64,000 nt of DNA from Prevotella sp. DNF00663 (GTDB taxonomy: Bacteria; Bacteroidota; Bacteroidia; Bacteroidales; Bacteroidaceae), in the NCBI RefSeq assembly GCF_001553265.1, contig NZ_KQ960613.1, positions 1-64,000 on the forward strand, read 5' to 3'. The notes below the pieces were generated by a model. The model was not told the DNA's origin and did no database searches. It saw only the letters and a program-made list of their open reading frames with translations. This document shows positions 53,186-63,394 of this stretch, piece by piece (position 1 is the first letter of the stretch; each line of letters begins with the position of its first letter). Made by a program: the position numbers and the translations under genes.

Positions 53186-54381
53186 AACATCTTTGCAACA
53201 CGCTTGATACCATCGACAAACACATCTACCTCCTCCTTTGTATTGTAAAGGGCAAAGCTGGCACGCACCGTACCGAGAATACCAAGACGATTCATGAGCG
53301 GTTCGGCACAATGATGACCGGTACGAACAGCTATGCCGAGGCGATCGAGTAGGGTACCCATATCCATAGGATGAATGTTGCCGACAAGGAAACTGATGAC
53401 GGCATCCTTATTGGTAGCCGTTCCGAAGATGCGCATACCGTCTATTTCCTGCATACGTCGGGTCGCATAGCGCGTAAGTTCCTGCTCATGTGCCCGGATA
53501 TTATCCATTCCTATCTCGGTCATAAAGTTGATGGCTGTGGCCAAACCATGTGTTGCAATATAGTCCGGTGTACCGGCTTCAAACTTCAACGGTGGGCGCT
53601 CGAAAGTGGTTTCTTCAAACGATACGGTGGCAATCATCTCGCCACCACCCTGATAAGGAGGCATCTTCTCCAACCATTCTTCTTTGCCATAGAGCACACC
53701 GATGCCTGTAGGACCATACATTTTATGCCCGCTGAAGGCAAAGAAATCACAATCCAACTGTTGAACATCAACGGCAAAATGGGGGGCACTCTGCGCTCCA
53801 TCTATCATTACCGGCACATCATGAGCGTGAGCAATGCGTATCATCTCTTCTACGGGATTCACCGTGCCAAGCACATTACTTACATGTGCAACGCTCACTA
53901 GGCGTGTGTGAGCGTTGAAAAGCCCCTGATAGACCTCCATATCAAGTTCACCGGCATCGTTCATCGGGATGACACGCAACTTGATACCGTATCGACGAGC
54001 CTGCAACTGCCAAGGAACGATATTGGAATGGTGCTCCATCGTGGAGATAATCACTTCGTCGCCGGCCTTCATAAAGCCCTCACAGAACGACGAAGCAACA
54101 AGGTTTAAACTTTCCGTAGTACCACGCGTGAAAACGATTTCCGCGGTACTGCGGGCATTGATAAACTTGCGAACGGTCTCGCGAGCAGCCTCATGAAGCT
54201 CCGTAGCCTGCTGCGACATCCAGTGAACACCACGATGTACATTGGCATTCACGTTGAGATATTCCTCGCGCATGGCATCCAATACACACAAAGGTTTCTG
54301 TGTGGTGGCCGCATTATCTAGATAAACAAGTGGTTTACCATAGACTTCGCGAGAGAGAATAGGAAATTGATTGCGATTCAT
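53182..54381 (-). CDS. sufS: SufS-type cysteine desulfurase
   Basis: SufS takes sulfur from cysteine as a persulfide for Fe-S cluster assembly. The 399-residue PLP enzyme has the N-terminal YLDNAATTQKP motif, the PLP lysine K220 in FSGHKMYGPTG, and the persulfide cysteine C358 in RTGHHCAEP, which marks the group II (SufS/CsdA) class. An upstream TTG adds four codons, but the ATG at 54381, two bases after the sufD stop, is the better start. It is the last gene of the minus-strand suf operon; no sufE or sufU was seen. Confidence 0.95.
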   Translation of the reverse strand: MNRNQFPILSREVYGKPLVYLDNAATTQKPLCVLDAMREEYLNVNANVHRGVHWMSQQATELHEAARETVRKFINARSTAEIVFTRGTTESLNLVASSFCEGFMKAGDEVIISTMEHHSNIVPWQLQARRYGIKLRVIPMNDAGELDMEVYQGLFNAHTRLVSVAHVSNVLGTVNPVEEMIRIAHAHDVPVMIDGAQSAPHFAVDVQQLDCDFFAFSGHKMYGPTGIGVLYGKEEWLEKMPPYQGGGEMIATVSFEETTFERPPLKFEAGTPDYIATHGLATAINFMTEIGMDNIRAHEQELTRYATRRMQEIDGMRIFGTATNKDAVISFLVGNIHPMDMGTLLDRLGIAVRTGHHCAEPLMNRLGILGTVRASFALYNTKEEVDVFVDGIKRVAKMF

Positions 54382-54383
54382 AA

Positions 54384-55724
54384 TTACTTGCAACTACAGC
54401 CCTCACACTGTTTTAATTCACCCCTAAAGCGCATTTCGACCAAATGACGGAGTCGGTCGCGAAGCGGTTCGAGTGAGATTTGGTCGATAACTTGTCCGAT
54501 GAAAGCTATCTGAAGCAACATCTTAGCCTCTTTCATCCCGATTCCACGCTGACACATATAGAAGAGTGCAGCATCGTTGAGCTGTCCTACGGTGCTGCCA
54601 TGCGCACATTTTACGTCGTCGGCATAGATTTCCAACATCGGTTGGGTGTACATGCGAGCCTCACGAGTAGCGCATAAATTCTGGTTGGTCATTTGAGAAG
54701 AAGTCTTCTGAGCGCCCTCACGAACCAATACCAATCCGGCAAATGCGCCTACAGCATGGTCGTTGAGCACATACTTATACAGCTCATTACTTGTACAATG
54801 AGGTACCTGATGGTCAATTACCGTATTGTTATCAACGCGTTGTTCCTTGTCGGCTATCACGCAACCGTTGCAAAAACACTCCGCCCCTTCGCCTTTGAGA
54901 GTAAGGTCGAGACGGTTGCGCGTATACCCATTATGCAATGTAATAACATCGTGGTTGACTCGACTATTGGCTTGTTGCTCTATATATACGTTGCTGACGC
55001 GTGTATTTTTAAGATGAGTCTCTTCCAGACAATACATCTCCAAGCTTGCATTCTCGCCTACATAAGCCTCTATGACCTGTGTAGCAAGGAAGTTTCGGTC
55101 GTCGGCACTGTCGTCACAAAAGAGCAACCTAGCCTCGGCACCTTCTTCCAAGACAACAAGTACACGGCGATTAACCATCAAATCGACATCCGAACGGAGG
55201 ATGTTGACCACTTGAATGGTGCGGTCTACCTTCACATTTTTGGGAATATAAACCACCAATCCATCTTGTGCCAACATCGTATTCAAGGCCGTAATGGCAT
55301 CTTGACCTGTCTTGGCCAGCTTGGCATAATACTTCTGTATCAATTCAGGATGTTGTGTGGCAACGGCTTTCAAAGAATCTATCATGACACCATCGGGCAA
55401 TTGTCGAGGGGGTAATGACTTTGTATAAAAACTGTCGTTGACCACAAAATAGAGTTGCGTACTCAAGTTTGGAACACCACACTTGAATGCTTGATAGGGA
55501 TTAACCGGTATATCCAGTCGGTTCAGATTGAGTCCGTAATCGGGCTCAAACAACTTGCTGATATCCGTATATTTATATCTTTCAACCTTCGTAGACGGGA
55601 ATCCTTGATGCTTAAAGTCTTCGAAAGCCTCATCGCGGACGGTATTCATCACGTCGGCGGAGTGCTCGAAGATAGTCTGGCGTTCCTGTGTGTAAAGGTC
55701 TATATATTGCTTTTCTGCCTGCAT
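54384..55724 (-). CDS. sufD: Fe-S cluster assembly protein SufD
   Basis: This 446-residue scaffold partner of SufB and SufC is built from a right-handed beta-helix. The C-terminal core is conserved (DDVKCAHGSTVGQLNDAALF, QRGIGMKEAKMLLQIAFIGQ), with the functional histidine in CAHGSTVG. The N-terminal helical part (FPSTKVERYKYTDISKLF) is typical of SufD rather than SufB. It lies between sufC (18 bp upstream) and sufS (2-bp gap). SufD is needed for iron entry and FADH2-linked steps in the complex as known from E. coli. Confidence 0.94.
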   Translation of the reverse strand: MQAEKQYIDLYTQERQTIFEHSADVMNTVRDEAFEDFKHQGFPSTKVERYKYTDISKLFEPDYGLNLNRLDIPVNPYQAFKCGVPNLSTQLYFVVNDSFYTKSLPPRQLPDGVMIDSLKAVATQHPELIQKYYAKLAKTGQDAITALNTMLAQDGLVVYIPKNVKVDRTIQVVNILRSDVDLMVNRRVLVVLEEGAEARLLFCDDSADDRNFLATQVIEAYVGENASLEMYCLEETHLKNTRVSNVYIEQQANSRVNHDVITLHNGYTRNRLDLTLKGEGAECFCNGCVIADKEQRVDNNTVIDHQVPHCTSNELYKYVLNDHAVGAFAGLVLVREGAQKTSSQMTNQNLCATREARMYTQPMLEIYADDVKCAHGSTVGQLNDAALFYMCQRGIGMKEAKMLLQIAFIGQVIDQISLEPLRDRLRHLVEMRFRGELKQCEGCSCK

Positions 55725-55742
55725 AATATATCTCCTTTGCGT

Positions 55743-56492
55743 TTATTCCACCTCGGCCTTAATCCAATCGTACCCCTTGGCTTCTATTTCCTTAGCCAGT
55801 TCGGGACCAGCGGTCTTCACGATACGACCATTCCAAAGTACGTGGATGACATCAGGACGAATAATGTCGAGCAGTCGGTCGTAGTGGGTGATAACGATGG
55901 TACTGGTCTCCGGTGTCTTCAACTTATTCACACCTTCGGCCACAATACGCAAGGCATCAACATCAAGACCGGAATCAGTTTCATCAAGGATAGAGAGTTT
56001 CGGTTCCAACATGGCCATTTGGAAAATCTCATTACGCTTCTTCTCACCACCCGAAAAACCTTCATTCACACTGCGATGAGCCAATTTGGAGTCTAATTCC
56101 ACGATAGCTCGCTTCTCACGCATGAGCTTCATGAACTCAGAAACGTTCATAGGTTCGAAACCTTGGTACTCACGTTTGGCATTGATAGCTGCACGCATGA
56201 AGTTGGTCATCGACACACCGGGAATCTCAACGGGATATTGGAACGACAGAAAAAGTCCCTCGCGAGCACGGTCTTCGGGTGTCATAGCCAATAAATCTTT
56301 ATTGTTGAAGAGGGCCACACCGTCGGTTACCTCGTACAAAGGGTTACCGGTAAGCACAGCGCTCAACGTAGATTTACCCGAACCATTAGGTCCCATAATG
56401 GCATGAACCTCACCGTCGTTCACCGTCAGGTTGATACCTTTCAATATTTCTTTGCCAGCAATCGTGGCATGTAAGTTCTTTACTTGTAACAT
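55743..56492 (-). CDS. sufC: Fe-S cluster assembly ATPase SufC
   Basis: This 249-residue ABC-type ATPase drives conformational change in SufBCD. It has Walker A GPNGSGKST (34-42), the ABC signature region FSGGEKKRNEIFQMAMLEP, Walker B LSILDETDSGLD, and the H-loop VITHYDRLL. There are no membrane segments, as expected for SufC. It is separated from sufB by 532 bp containing a broken four-helix-bundle gene; normally these two genes are almost adjacent. Confidence 0.96.
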   Translation of the reverse strand: MLQVKNLHATIAGKEILKGINLTVNDGEVHAIMGPNGSGKSTLSAVLTGNPLYEVTDGVALFNNKDLLAMTPEDRAREGLFLSFQYPVEIPGVSMTNFMRAAINAKREYQGFEPMNVSEFMKLMREKRAIVELDSKLAHRSVNEGFSGGEKKRNEIFQMAMLEPKLSILDETDSGLDVDALRIVAEGVNKLKTPETSTIVITHYDRLLDIIRPDVIHVLWNGRIVKTAGPELAKEIEAKGYDWIKAEVE

Positions 56493-56501
56493 AAAACCTC
56501 C

Positions 56502-56540
56502 AAGTTAGGAGTGAGAAGTTAGGAGTGAGGAGTTAGGAAG
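56502..56540. repeat. Low-complexity tract, left arm of the suf four-helix-bundle insertion
   Basis: AAGTTAGGAGTGAGAAGTTA is followed by GGAGTGAGGAGTTAGG. The segment 56511-56533 is complementary to 56999-57020 with about four mismatches. Confidence 0.75.
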
Positions 56541-56581
56541 CACCATAGACTCCGCTCAAAACATTCCCTACCCATATTATT

Positions 56582-56950
56582 TTATATTTTATTTAATGAT
56601 TCTTTCGTTGTCTTTGTTATAGATATGAGCAACTTTCTCAATTCAGAACACTCTTTCATCAGAATTTCATATTGTGAGTTAGTAATATAATTTGTTTTTA
56701 AAAGCAAGTCCAACCAGTAGAGAGTTTCGTTACACTCTTTGAGTGATATGGTACATTTCAATAAAAAGTCTTTCCTGCTCATGCCATATTGAGCCTCCGA
56801 GAGATTAGCACCAATACTCGTTCCACTACGAGCTATTTGTTTAGAGATAACGTATTCTCCTTGCTCTCATTTCAGATATTGAGTCAATTTTATAACTCTC
56901 ACAGCAAAGCCAAGCACTTTATCATACATAAACTGTCCAAAATTCTCCAT
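56582..56950 (-). pseudogene. Four-helix-bundle (S23/IVS family) gene with an in-frame stop
   Basis: On the minus strand from ATG at 56950, the frame encodes MENFGQFMYDKVLGFAVRVI and further residues up to codon 27, then TGA (56867-56869), and then continues EQGEYVISKQIARSGTSIGA, NLSEAQYGMSRKDFLLK and an ALKE-like CTISLKECNETLYWLDLL helix to a stop at 56582. The order and the SKQIARSGTSIGANLSEAQ core are those of the four-helix-bundle family, and only the single TGA interrupts a full-length product of about 121 residues. A restart at the ATG at 56782 would give 66 residues lacking half the bundle. It sits co-directionally between sufB and sufC with inverted tracts on both sides. It is distinct in sequence from the intact copy at 938-1291. 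Confidence 0.82.
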
Positions 56951-56988
56951 GGAACATAGTATATTTTTCTTTTGAACTAGTTGCTTTA

Positions 56989-57020
56989 AAACTTCTCACT
57001 ACTCACTCATAACGCCTCAC
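56989..57020. repeat. Low-complexity tract, right arm of the suf four-helix-bundle insertion
   Basis: AACTTCTCACTACTCACTCA is followed by TAACGCCTCAC, ending five bases before the sufB stop. It is the inverted partner of the tract at 56502-56540. Confidence 0.75.
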
Positions 57021-57024
57021 TATA

Positions 57025-58482
57025 TTACCCAACAGTTCCTTCAAGGGACACGGAAAGTAGCTTCTGTGCTTCTACCGCGAACTCCATGGGGAGCTTGTTA
57101 AGCACTTCCTTTGCATAACCGTTCACGATAAGCCCCACAGCCTGCTCTGTAGGGATACCTCGTTGGTTACAGTAGAACAGTTGGTCTTCGCTGATTTTCG
57201 AGGTAGTAGCCTCATGTTCTACAATAGCCGAATCGTTATGAATATCCATGTAAGGGAACGTGTGGGCTCCACATTGGCTGCCAAGAAGCAGACTATCGCA
57301 CGAACTATAGTTGCGAGCGTTGTCGGCATTAGGTGTGGCGCGCACCAATCCACGATAAGAATTCTGGCTATGACCAGCCGAAATTCCTTTCGAGATAATG
57401 GTACTCTTGGTATTCTTTCCCATGTGTATCATCTTGGTTCCGGTGTCTGCCTCCTGATAATTATTGGTTACAGCCACACTATAGAACTCTGCCACAGAGT
57501 TATCCCCACGTAAAATACAAGATGGATATTTCCATGTGATGGCGCTACCGGTCTCTACCTGCGTCCACGAAAGTTTTGAGTTCACACCACGAAGATCTCC
57601 ACGTTTGGTTACAAGATTAAGTACTCCACCCTTTCCATTCTCATCACCGGGATACCAGTTCTGCACCGTTGAGTATTTCACTTCGGCATTGTCCAACACA
57701 ATAATTTCTACAATGGCAGCATGCAACTGGTTTTCATCGCGCATCGGAGCGGTACATCCTTCGAGATAGCTTACATAAGAGTCATCTTCGGCAATAATCA
57801 ATGTACGTTCAAACTGTCCGGTATTGCGTGCATTGATACGGAAATAGCTACTCAATTCCATTGGACACCGCACCCCTTTCGGGATGAATACGAATGATCC
57901 ATCGCTGAAAACAGCACTATTTAAAGCCGCGAAGAAATTGTCGCGATAGGGAACTACACTTCCCAAATACTGCTTTACCAAGTCGGGATGATTCTTCACT
58001 GCGTCTCCGATAGAGCAAAAGATGATACCTTTCTCGGCTAGTTTCTCCTTGAATGTAGTCTTTACCGACACAGAATCCATGATTGCATCCACGGCCGTAC
58101 CGCTCAATGCCAATCGCTCTTCGAGTGGAATACCCAGCTTATCGAATGTCTTTGCCATCTCCGGATCAATCTCCGTATTCTTTGGCTTCTTCGCCAAAGG
58201 GTCGGCATAGTAAGATATTGCTTGATAATCAATGGGTGGAATATGAACATGAGCCCATGAAGGTTGCTTCATTGTTTCCCAAAAACGAAAGGCTTTCAAG
58301 CGAAAATCGAGCAACCATTCGGGCTCTCCCTTCTTTTGGGAAATCAGTCTCACGACGTCTTCGTTAAGACCTATGTCTATAATATCGGTATGAACGTCTG
58401 TTGTAAAGCCGAACTCATATTTCTGTTCGGCCACTTTCTTGACGTAGGCGTTCTTTTCCTGTTCGTTTACTTGATTCTCCAT
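57025..58482 (-). CDS. sufB: Fe-S cluster assembly protein SufB
   Basis: SufB is the 485-residue scaffold on which Fe-S clusters form, with SufC and SufD. Characteristic segments include [38 protein letters not shown], and the C-terminal [20 protein letters not shown] with the conserved Cys (cluster or sulfur acceptor). Cys and Glu residues expected in [17 protein letters not shown] are present. It is the first gene of the operon. No consensus -7 box was found; a CACTTTTG near 58580 is one mismatch away and would give a leader of about 90 nt. Confidence 0.95.
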   Translation of the reverse strand: MENQVNEQEKNAYVKKVAEQKYEFGFTTDVHTDIIDIGLNEDVVRLISQKKGEPEWLLDFRLKAFRFWETMKQPSWAHVHIPPIDYQAISYYADPLAKKPKNTEIDPEMAKTFDKLGIPLEERLALSGTAVDAIMDSVSVKTTFKEKLAEKGIIFCSIGDAVKNHPDLVKQYLGSVVPYRDNFFAALNSAVFSDGSFVFIPKGVRCPMELSSYFRINARNTGQFERTLIIAEDDSYVSYLEGCTAPMRDENQLHAAIVEIIVLDNAEVKYSTVQNWYPGDENGKGGVLNLVTKRGDLRGVNSKLSWTQVETGSAITWKYPSCILRGDNSVAEFYSVAVTNNYQEADTGTKMIHMGKNTKSTIISKGISAGHSQNSYRGLVRATPNADNARNYSSCDSLLLGSQCGAHTFPYMDIHNDSAIVEHEATTSKISEDQLFYCNQRGIPTEQAVGLIVNGYAKEVLNKLPMEFAVEAQKLLSVSLEGTVG

Positions 58483-58498
58483 ACATTATAAATATATA

Positions 58499-58526
58499 AA
58501 AGGACGTATCTCCTGTGCACGTCCTT
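58499..58526 (-). terminator. Hairpin upstream of sufB
   Basis: AAGGACGT and ACGTCCTT pair (8 bp) and on the minus strand are followed by TTTATATATTTATAATG, running into sufB. It may be a second infB terminator or a sufB leader structure. Confidence 0.5.
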
Positions 58527-58580
58527 CCCCTATAGTGTGAGGGACATACACGGGGAATACGCCCCTTTGTTATATGCGGC

Positions 58581-58611
58581 AAAAGTGATGCCACACACGG
58601 TGGCAATCACA
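58581..58611 (-). terminator. infB terminator
   Basis: On the minus strand GTGATTGCCAC and GTGGCATCAC pair with one bulged base around a short loop, followed by TTTTG, 13 nt after the infB stop. Confidence 0.65.
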
Positions 58612-58623
58612 TTTGTTACTATA

Positions 58624-61500
58624 CTAAAGTTTTTGTTCTACTTCAATCTGAGTGAATGTCTCAATAACATCACCTTCTTGAATATCGTTGAAGTTCACCA
58701 AAGAGATACCACATTCCATGCCCATAGGTACTTCCTTCACATCGTCTTTGTAACGTTTCAGGGCATTGATGTCGGCCGTACGGATGACAATACCATCGCG
58801 AACCAATCGTGCTTTGTCTTTAGCGTGTACCTTACCCTCGGTAACAAGACCTCCGGCAATGGTTCCAACCTTCGATATCTTGAATACCTGACGTACTTCT
58901 ACCTGACCGGTAACGATTTCCTTGACTACCTTGTCGAGCATACCGACCATGGCATCCTTCACATCATCAATAGCATCATAGATGACTGAGTAGGTATTGA
59001 TTTCCACACCGTCGTTGTCGGCCAATTTCTTGGCTGCTACAGAAGGACGAACTTGGAATCCGACGATGATTGCATCACTGGCATCAGCCAACGTTACGTC
59101 GTTCTCGGAAATCTGTCCTACAGCCTTGTGGACAACGTTCACTTTCACCTTCTCGGTACTCAACTTCAAGAAAGAGTCGCTCAATGCCTCAATAGAACCA
59201 TCGGTATCACCCTTCACAATGATGTTCAATTCGTGGAATTCACCACGTGCTATACGGTGAGAAATATCTCCCAAGGTGAGACGCTTCTGCGTTCTCAAAC
59301 CCTGTTCACGCTGCAATTGCTCACGCTTATTGGCTATATCGCGTACCTCTTGTTCTGTTTCCAACACGTGGAAAGCATCACCAGCGGTCGGCGCACCGTT
59401 CAAACCAAGGATGATAGCAGGCTCTGCGGGGCGTGCTTCTTCGATACGTTGGTTACGCTCATTGAACATGGCTTTGATACGTCCCCAGCTTGTTCCGGCC
59501 AAGATATTGTCGCCTATGCGCAACGTACCATTGCTAACAAGCACTGTAGATACGTAACCGCGGCCTTTATCAAGCGAAGATTCAATGATAGAACCGGTAG
59601 CACGGCGATGAGGATTGGCCTTCAAATCAAGCATATCTGCCTCTAAGAGCACCTTCTCCAAGAGTTCATCAACACCGACTCCCTTCTTGGCACTAATCTC
59701 TTGACATTGATATTTACCACCCCATTCTTCAACAAGCAGGTTCATATTAGCCAAGTCTTCACGTATCTTATCCGGATTTGCTCCCGGTTTATCTATCTTG
59801 TTGATAGCGAATACCATTGGAACACCAGCAGCTTGAGCATGTGCGATAGCCTCTTTTGTAGTAGGCATCACAGAGTCGTCGGCCGCAATGATGATAATAG
59901 CAATATCGGTTACCTGAGCACCACGGGCACGCATGGCGGTGAAGGCTTCGTGTCCCGGCGTATCGAGGAACGTCACCTTACGACCACTCTCCAGCTGAAC
60001 ACTGTATGCACCGATGTGCTGTGTGATACCACCGGCCTCACCCGCAATAACATTCGTATTACGGATGTGGTCGAGCAATGAGGTCTTACCGTGGTCTACG
60101 TGCCCCATGACGGTTACAATCGGGGCACGTGGCTCCAAGTCGTTCTCATCATCAATCTCCTCACTTACGGCTTCTTGCACCTCAGCGCTTACGTATTCTG
60201 TCTTATAACCAAACTCCTCTGCCACCATATTGATGGTCTCTGCATCGAGTCGTTGGTTGATAGAAACCATGATACCTACCCCCATAAGCGTACCAATGAT
60301 TTGGTTCACGCCGACATCCATCATCGTAGCCAACTCGCTAACGGTCACGAATTCTGTCAGTTTCAGTATCTTGCTTTCTTTCTTTTCTGCATTAGCCTCT
60401 CTTGCCAACTTCTCCTGAACAGCATCACGCTTCTCCTTACGGTACTTAGCGCCTTTCTTATTCTGATTCTGTTTGTTGGTCAATCGAGCCAAAGTCTCCT
60501 TTACCTGACGTGCAACATCTTCTTCGTTTACTTCTAGCGGCTTCTGATTGCGCTTGTTGTTACGATTCTTTTTGTTGCCACCGTTGCCGGAATTATTATT
60601 GTTATTGTTGCGGTTGTTATTGTTTCCACCACGATTTCCACCTTGCTGATTAACGGCCGCGTTGATGTCTACGCGCTCTTTATTGATGCGTACACGCTTC
60701 TTGCGCTCACCGTTTCCGGCATGTCCATTCTTCTCCTCGCGCTCTTTACGCTTCTCGTCTTTCGTCTTCTTCTTCGGACGAGTACTCTGATTGATGGTTG
60801 AGAGGTCTATCTTACCAAGCACATTCACCTTTGGAGTGTTGAGCATACTGTTCTCACTCTTTGTGGTAAAAATACCATTTTCGTCGATAGTTCCACCCTG
60901 TGTCTTGATTGTTTCGGGCTTTTCTTCCGTAACAGGAGCTGTTGTCTCAGCAACAACATCTTTCTTTGGTTCTACAGGACCTGAAGTTTCTACCTTCTTT
61001 TCAGCCGGTTTCTCTACCTTCTCATCCTTTACTATCGGCTTCACCTCCACCTTAACCGATTCCGATTTTGGAGCCTCAACAGGCTTCTCCGATGTCGAGC
61101 TGACGGCAGCAGCTTTCACCTCTGGATTTTTTTTCACTTCAGGAGCAACAGACTCCTTCTGTACAGGCTTCTTCTTACCAATGCTATCAAGGTCTATCTT
61201 ACCCACCTGCTTGAATTGCTGCTGGCGGTTGGTCGACTCCAATAAGCTTTCGGCACGATGATCCTGCACTTCAGGGCGCTTCTTGGTCTTAGGTTTTTTC
61301 TGTAAGAGTTTCTCTGCCTGATTACGTACTTCCGCATCTTGCTTGAAGCCTTCTACGAGCGCTTGATACTGCTCTTCGGTCAACTTAAAGCTAGGTTCGG
61401 CTTTTACTTCTCCCAGTTCAGTTCTCTTTTCTAGGAATTCAACTGCCGTTTGAAGTCCTATGTTTAATTCGCGTAACGCTTTATTTAATCTGATACTCAT
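58624..61500 (-). CDS. infB: Translation initiation factor IF-2
   Basis: IF-2 is the GTPase that places initiator tRNA on the ribosome. The 958-residue protein has an IF2-N domain ([21 protein letters not shown]), a long low-complexity region (about 90-330) rich in E/K/P/V and then N/R, including an Asn-rich stretch near 285-310, a second IF2-N segment ([20 protein letters not shown]), the G domain ([14 protein letters not shown] near 463, then [15 protein letters not shown] and NKIDKPGAN), and C-terminal beta-barrels. It closes the rimP-nusA-infB operon (27-bp gap after nusA). Confidence 0.96.
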   Translation of the reverse strand: MSIRLNKALRELNIGLQTAVEFLEKRTELGEVKAEPSFKLTEEQYQALVEGFKQDAEVRNQAEKLLQKKPKTKKRPEVQDHRAESLLESTNRQQQFKQVGKIDLDSIGKKKPVQKESVAPEVKKNPEVKAAAVSSTSEKPVEAPKSESVKVEVKPIVKDEKVEKPAEKKVETSGPVEPKKDVVAETTAPVTEEKPETIKTQGGTIDENGIFTTKSENSMLNTPKVNVLGKIDLSTINQSTRPKKKTKDEKRKEREEKNGHAGNGERKKRVRINKERVDINAAVNQQGGNRGGNNNNRNNNNNNSGNGGNKKNRNNKRNQKPLEVNEEDVARQVKETLARLTNKQNQNKKGAKYRKEKRDAVQEKLAREANAEKKESKILKLTEFVTVSELATMMDVGVNQIIGTLMGVGIMVSINQRLDAETINMVAEEFGYKTEYVSAEVQEAVSEEIDDENDLEPRAPIVTVMGHVDHGKTSLLDHIRNTNVIAGEAGGITQHIGAYSVQLESGRKVTFLDTPGHEAFTAMRARGAQVTDIAIIIIAADDSVMPTTKEAIAHAQAAGVPMVFAINKIDKPGANPDKIREDLANMNLLVEEWGGKYQCQEISAKKGVGVDELLEKVLLEADMLDLKANPHRRATGSIIESSLDKGRGYVSTVLVSNGTLRIGDNILAGTSWGRIKAMFNERNQRIEEARPAEPAIILGLNGAPTAGDAFHVLETEQEVRDIANKREQLQREQGLRTQKRLTLGDISHRIARGEFHELNIIVKGDTDGSIEALSDSFLKLSTEKVKVNVVHKAVGQISENDVTLADASDAIIVGFQVRPSVAAKKLADNDGVEINTYSVIYDAIDDVKDAMVGMLDKVVKEIVTGQVEVRQVFKISKVGTIAGGLVTEGKVHAKDKARLVRDGIVIRTADINALKRYKDDVKEVPMGMECGISLVNFNDIQEGDVIETFTQIEVEQKL

Positions 61501-61527
61501 TCTGTGTTTTTTAATCTTTTTATCTGT

Positions 61528-62793
61528 TTAGCTTTCGAATTCAGCACGTAGTATTCTCAAAACGTTCTCTACGGTTTCTTCTTCGAGGTCGGCTTTCTCT
61601 ACCAACATCTCGCGAGGAGCGTTCAATACTGCCTTTGCTGTATCCAGACCAATACTCTTAATAGCATCAATGACCCACTGATCTATTTCGTCAGAGAATT
61701 CATCCAAGTAGATATCTTCGTCGGCTTCACCCTCAGGTACCTCACGGAATACATCGATGGTGAACTCTGTCAACATAGATGCCAACTTAATATTCAAACC
61801 ACTACGACCGATAGCCAAGCTCACTTCCTCCGGTTGCAAATAAACCTCGGCCTTATGTTCTTCTTCGTTGATGTTGATACTGCTTACTTTAGCAGGGCTC
61901 AATGCACGCTGAATAAAGAGTTTGATATTGGATGTGTAATTGATAACATCGATATTCTCATTGCACAATTCACGTACAATACCATGTACACGACTTCCTC
62001 TTACCCCCACACATGCACCTACAGGGTCGATACGATCATCGTAGCTTTCTACGGCAACCTTCGCACGTTCGCCCGGCATACGAGCTATCTTACGAATCGA
62101 AATCAATCCTTCGGCAATCTCAGGAACCTCAGTTTCGAGCAATCTCTCCAAGAACATCGGACTTGTACGCGAAAGGATAATCTTCGGATTGTTGTTCTCA
62201 TTATCCACACGAGCAATGACAGCTCTTACCGTCTCGCCCTTACGATAGACGTCAGAAGGTATCTGCTCGCTCTTTGGCAATATCAATTCGTTGTTCTCAT
62301 CGTCTACAATGAGCACTTCGCGCTTCCAAACTTGGTACACCTCGCCTGAGATAATCTGCCCCACGCGATCCTTATATTTATTATAAAGAGAGTCGTGTTC
62401 CAGTTCCAGAATCTTTGAAGCCAATGTCTGGCGCAAGTTCAAGATGGCACGGCGACCAAACTTAGCAAAGTTCACACGCTCCGAAACGTCTTCGCCCACC
62501 TCATAGTCGGGCTCAATCTTGACGGCATCTTTGAGTGCAATTTGCTTATTTTCATCCTCTACCTCTCCATCTGCCACAACCACACGGTTTCGATAGATTT
62601 CGAAGTCGCCCTTATCCGGATTCACGATAACGTCGAAGTTCTCGTCGCTACCGAAGATTTTGGCCAGCACATTGCGGAAACTTTCCTCTAGCACGCTCAC
62701 CAGTGTCGTGCGATCGATATTCTTCGTGTCTTTAAACTCACGAAAGGTATCGATCATGCTCACCTGCTCTTCTTCATTTTTCTTTGCTGCCAT
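61528..62793 (-). CDS. nusA: Transcription termination/antitermination protein NusA
   Basis: NusA binds RNA polymerase and RNA, modulating pausing, termination and antitermination. The 421-residue protein has the N-terminal polymerase-binding domain (IDTFREFKDTKNIDRTTLVS), an S1 domain (about 137-200, GQIISGEVYQVWKREVL), and two KH domains (DPVGACVGVRGSRVHGI and LAIGRSGLNIKLASML). It lacks the C-terminal acidic repeats of the E. coli protein, which is normal here. It is the second gene of the operon, and autoregulation through the leader hairpin upstream of rimP is an attractive possibility. Confidence 0.95.
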   Translation of the reverse strand: MAAKKNEEEQVSMIDTFREFKDTKNIDRTTLVSVLEESFRNVLAKIFGSDENFDVIVNPDKGDFEIYRNRVVVADGEVEDENKQIALKDAVKIEPDYEVGEDVSERVNFAKFGRRAILNLRQTLASKILELEHDSLYNKYKDRVGQIISGEVYQVWKREVLIVDDENNELILPKSEQIPSDVYRKGETVRAVIARVDNENNNPKIILSRTSPMFLERLLETEVPEIAEGLISIRKIARMPGERAKVAVESYDDRIDPVGACVGVRGSRVHGIVRELCNENIDVINYTSNIKLFIQRALSPAKVSSININEEEHKAEVYLQPEEVSLAIGRSGLNIKLASMLTEFTIDVFREVPEGEADEDIYLDEFSDEIDQWVIDAIKSIGLDTAKAVLNAPREMLVEKADLEEETVENVLRILRAEFES

Positions 62794-62857
62794 AGCTTGT
62801 CTGTCGTTTAAAGAGCCGCTGTTCGAGATTCAAACCTACGTCTATCTCGCCTGCGGC

Positions 62858-63325
62858 TTATTTGAAACTTATTAAGTATTTAGTATATTTCACTTGATCC
62901 ATTTGGTAAGTATGGTCCACTTCTTGCAGTTGCGGGCGCTTCTTACCTTCCACCTTCACCTTTTCTTCTACGGTCACGGTGAAGTCATTACCTTCAACAC
63001 TCTTCAATATACCCTTGACCTTACGGCCGTCGGTATCTAGCACTTCCACTTCTTTGCCGATGAAGTTGATGTATTGTTGAGGCACTTTAAAAGGTTGTCC
63101 CAGTCCTGCTGAGCCCACCTCTAGTTCATAGTCCTGCTCATCGCGGCTGAGTCTGTCTTCTATATATTTACTCAACTCCACACAATCTTCAATCCACACA
63201 CCGTCTGCGTGGTCGATTTCTACTACGATTCTGTCGTCCTGACTGATTTCAATGTCTACAAGGAAATACTCTTTTCCCTCTAGCCATTCGTCTACCAATG
63301 ATTTTACGACGCTTTTGTCTATCAT
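62858..63325 (-). CDS. rimP: Ribosome maturation factor RimP
   Basis: RimP helps assemble the 30S subunit. The 155-residue protein has the N-terminal alpha/beta domain (SLVDEWLEGKEYFLVDIEIS) with CVELSKYIEDRLSRDEQDYE, the LEVGSAGLGQPF segment, which is the family's usual (L)EVSSPG(L/I)-type site, and a C-terminal SH3-like barrel (VLDTDGRKVKGILKSVEGND). It is first in rimP-nusA-infB, an order conserved across bacteria. A 65-nt leader carries a terminator-like hairpin. Confidence 0.93.
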   Translation of the reverse strand: MIDKSVVKSLVDEWLEGKEYFLVDIEISQDDRIVVEIDHADGVWIEDCVELSKYIEDRLSRDEQDYELEVGSAGLGQPFKVPQQYINFIGKEVEVLDTDGRKVKGILKSVEGNDFTVTVEEKVKVEGKKRPQLQEVDHTYQMDQVKYTKYLISFK

Positions 63326-63342
63326 ACACTATGTTATGTGAT

Positions 63343-63380
63343 TATAACAAAAATGAGGAACTCGCGTGGAGCTCCTCATT
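63343..63380 (-). promoter_or_regulatory. Terminator-like hairpin in the rimP-nusA-infB leader
   Basis: On the minus strand AATGAGGA and TCCTCATT pair around a 13-nt loop and TTTGTTATAATC follows. It begins about 10 nt after the predicted start of transcription and ends before the rimP ATG. Confidence 0.6.
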
Positions 63381-63394
63381 CCTCTGAACGTTTG

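Noticed and set aside
54693..55415. Plus-strand 240-residue frame opposite sufD
   Set aside because: Antisense to sufD; the residues are typical of reverse-strand translation of a beta-helix gene.
59053..59646. Plus-strand 197-residue frame opposite infB
   Set aside because: Antisense to the conserved IF-2 G and C-terminal domains, with no family resemblance.
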